The notes beneath the pieces are model-generated. The model saw only the letters and a list, made by a program, of their open reading frames with translations, was not told the DNA's origin and made no database searches. Source: Bacteroidota bacterium (lineage in GTDB: Bacteria; Bacteroidota; Ignavibacteria; UBA10030; UBA8401). Taken from it: a DNA stretch of 35,898 nt. The DNA lies in contig JAUXTU010000004.1 in NCBI GenBank assembly GCA_030679145.1, positions 1-35,898 of the forward strand, read 5' to 3'. Below, in pieces: positions 35,017 to 35,898 of the stretch (positions are counted from its first letter, which is position 1; each line of letters opens with the position of its first letter). The translations under genes were made by a program, and so were the position numbers.

Positions 35017-35382
35017 ATGAAAAAAGACAATGTCATAAAAATTATGGTCGTTGATGACAACAAGCGTATGCGTGAGGTCATCAAAGATACGCTCGCTATG
35101 ATTCCGTGTTCCTTCATTGAATGTTCCAACGGTCAAGATGCTGTTGACCGTTATGATAGTTCCTTACCCGATTGGGTGCTGATGGATGTGATGATGAAAC
35201 CGATGAATGGTATCGCAGCACTTTCAGAAATAAAAAAGAATCATCCTGAAGCAAAAATAATTATGGTAACCAATTCCGTTGAAGAAGAGATCAGCACTGC
35301 ATCGTTCAAAGCAGGCGCGACTGCATTCGTACGGAAAGAATCTCTATTTCAAATTCCGGATTTGATATTGAAATCAAAATAA
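35017..35382 (+). CDS. Stand-alone response-regulator receiver protein
   Basis: 121 residues made of one receiver domain. Acidic residues Asp13 and Asp14, phospho-acceptor Asp57 in VLMDVMM, Thr85 in MVTNS and Lys107 in VRKES are all present, so it should be phosphorylatable. There is no output domain, as in CheY- or Spo0F-like proteins; it could act as a phosphate sink, relay or protein-binding switch for the nearby kinase. No clear ribosome binding site precedes the ATG (upstream bases are CCAATTTCAAACA). Separated from the NarL-type gene by 236 bp of palindromic repeats, so probably a distinct unit. Confidence 0.87.
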   Translation: MKKDNVIKIMVVDDNKRMREVIKDTLAMIPCSFIECSNGQDAVDRYDSSLPDWVLMDVMMKPMNGIAALSEIKKNHPEAKIIMVTNSVEEEISTASFKAGATAFVRKESLFQIPDLILKSK

Positions 35383-35412
35383 ACTATCACACAATTAATT
35401 AAAGGAGTTAGT

Positions 35413-35898
35413 ATGAAAAAAGTATACAATTTACGAACCATGTTATTTTTTGTTTTACTCTTGCCGTGCATAGTTTTCCACTCGTTGTCTGCACAATGGT
35501 CAACCAACCCCGCAGTAAATAATGCAATTTCAACTGCGGCTAATACTCAATCTACTCCAACAATTGTCAGTGATGGTTCTGGCGGAGCGATTATTACGTG
35601 GAAGGATTATTGCAGTGGAACGAATCACGACATTTATGCACAGAGAATCAATGCATCCGGAGTTGTGCAGTGGACAGCAGATGGTGTTGTTATTTCAACC
35701 GCGGCTTATGATCAATATTCTCCAACAATAGTCAATGATGGTTCTGGCGGAGCTATCATTACGTGGCAGGATAATCGCAGTGGAGCAAATTGGGACATCT
35801 ATGCACAGAAGATCAATGCTTCGGGAGTTGTTCAGTGGACAGCAGATGGTGTTGCTATTTCAACCGCGTCGAGTGATCAATCTTCTCCAACAATTGTC
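35413..35898 (+). CDS. Start of an exported tandem-repeat protein (3' truncated by window)
   Basis: ATG at 35413 follows the ribosome binding site AAAGGAG, and the frame stays open to the window end (162 codons). A signal peptide (MLFFVLLLPCIVFHSLSAQ) is followed by near-identical 55-residue repeats with the core DGSGGAIITW, (N/H)xDIYAQ(R/K)INASG, VVQWTADGV and ISTA. One full unit, a second nearly full unit and the start of a third are visible. In relatives such repeats run to hundreds of residues and end in a T9SS tail; here that is an expectation, not seen. Probably a surface beta-propeller or adhesin-like protein. Starts 30 bp after the receiver gene. Confidence 0.85.
   Translation, partial: MKKVYNLRTMLFFVLLLPCIVFHSLSAQWSTNPAVNNAISTAANTQSTPTIVSDGSGGAIITWKDYCSGTNHDIYAQRINASGVVQWTADGVVISTAAYDQYSPTIVNDGSGGAIITWQDNRSGANWDIYAQKINASGVVQWTADGVAISTASSDQSSPTIV
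35554..35898 (+). repeat. 165-bp coding tandem repeats
   Basis: The triplet CCA of the SPTIV/TPTIV motif recurs at 35557, 35722 and 35887, exactly 165 bp apart. Units are nearly identical at DNA level (for example GATGGTTCTGGCGGAGC and CAGTGGACAGCAGATGGTGT in each), pointing to recent duplication. The array continues beyond the window. Confidence 0.9.

Noticed and set aside
35554-35898. Possible CRISPR-like or satellite array
   Set aside because: The 165-bp units are in frame within one open coding sequence and have no spacer structure.

Overview
The window looks like chromosomal DNA from a member of the Bacteroidota/Chlorobiota group, most plausibly Ignavibacteria or a close relative. Evidence: many secreted proteins end in a type IX secretion (T9SS) type A sorting domain with the signature NYPNPFNP; there is a PorV/PorQ-like outer-membrane protein; the tRNA-Leu gene has a promoter of the Bacteroidota form (TTTG-N20-TAnnTTTG); and the DNA is moderately AT-rich. 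The taxon is an inference, since no marker gene is present.

Region 1 (1-21661, with a GH130 gene to 23017) is one long plus-strand gene train. After the tail of an upstream T9SS cargo and a terminator come: a TonB-dependent receptor, a 1,085-residue surface protein with acidic Asp-rich segments and a T9SS-like tail, a PorV-like beta-barrel, a sugar ABC importer (lipoprotein binding protein plus two permeases, no ATPase), a SurA-like parvulin, three exported helical-barrel carbohydrate-active candidates, a GH2 beta-mannosidase without signal peptide, and a GH130 enzyme. Six consecutive junctions are stop/start overlaps of 1-4 nt, so the middle of the train is translationally coupled. I read it as a glycan-utilisation locus, probably for a beta-mannoside: capture and trimming at the surface or in the periplasm, import of oligosaccharides by ABC transport, and final cleavage in the cytoplasm. 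It differs from the classical Sus layout in having no SusD and in using an ABC importer.

Region 2 (23018-23588) has a bidirectional terminator between convergent units, tRNA-Leu(UAG) on the minus strand with its promoter, and an empty spacer.

Region 3 (23589-30870) is a patchwork of exported proteins: a four-CHRD-domain T9SS cargo, two paralogues that share a head but have unrelated tails (one C1q-like), a small T9SS cargo, and a PQQ-type beta-propeller. It also holds two orphan T9SS-tail remnants and a MITE-like nested palindrome. It looks recombination-active, with sorting-domain cassettes as the repeated DNA.

Region 4 (30960-35382) is a signalling module: a one-piece sensor kinase with 14 Reg_prop blade motifs, a NarL/FixJ response regulator 8 bp downstream, REP-like palindromes, and a stand-alone receiver protein. 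Region 5 (35413-end) is the start of an exported protein built of 55-residue (165-bp) tandem repeats, cut off by the window edge.
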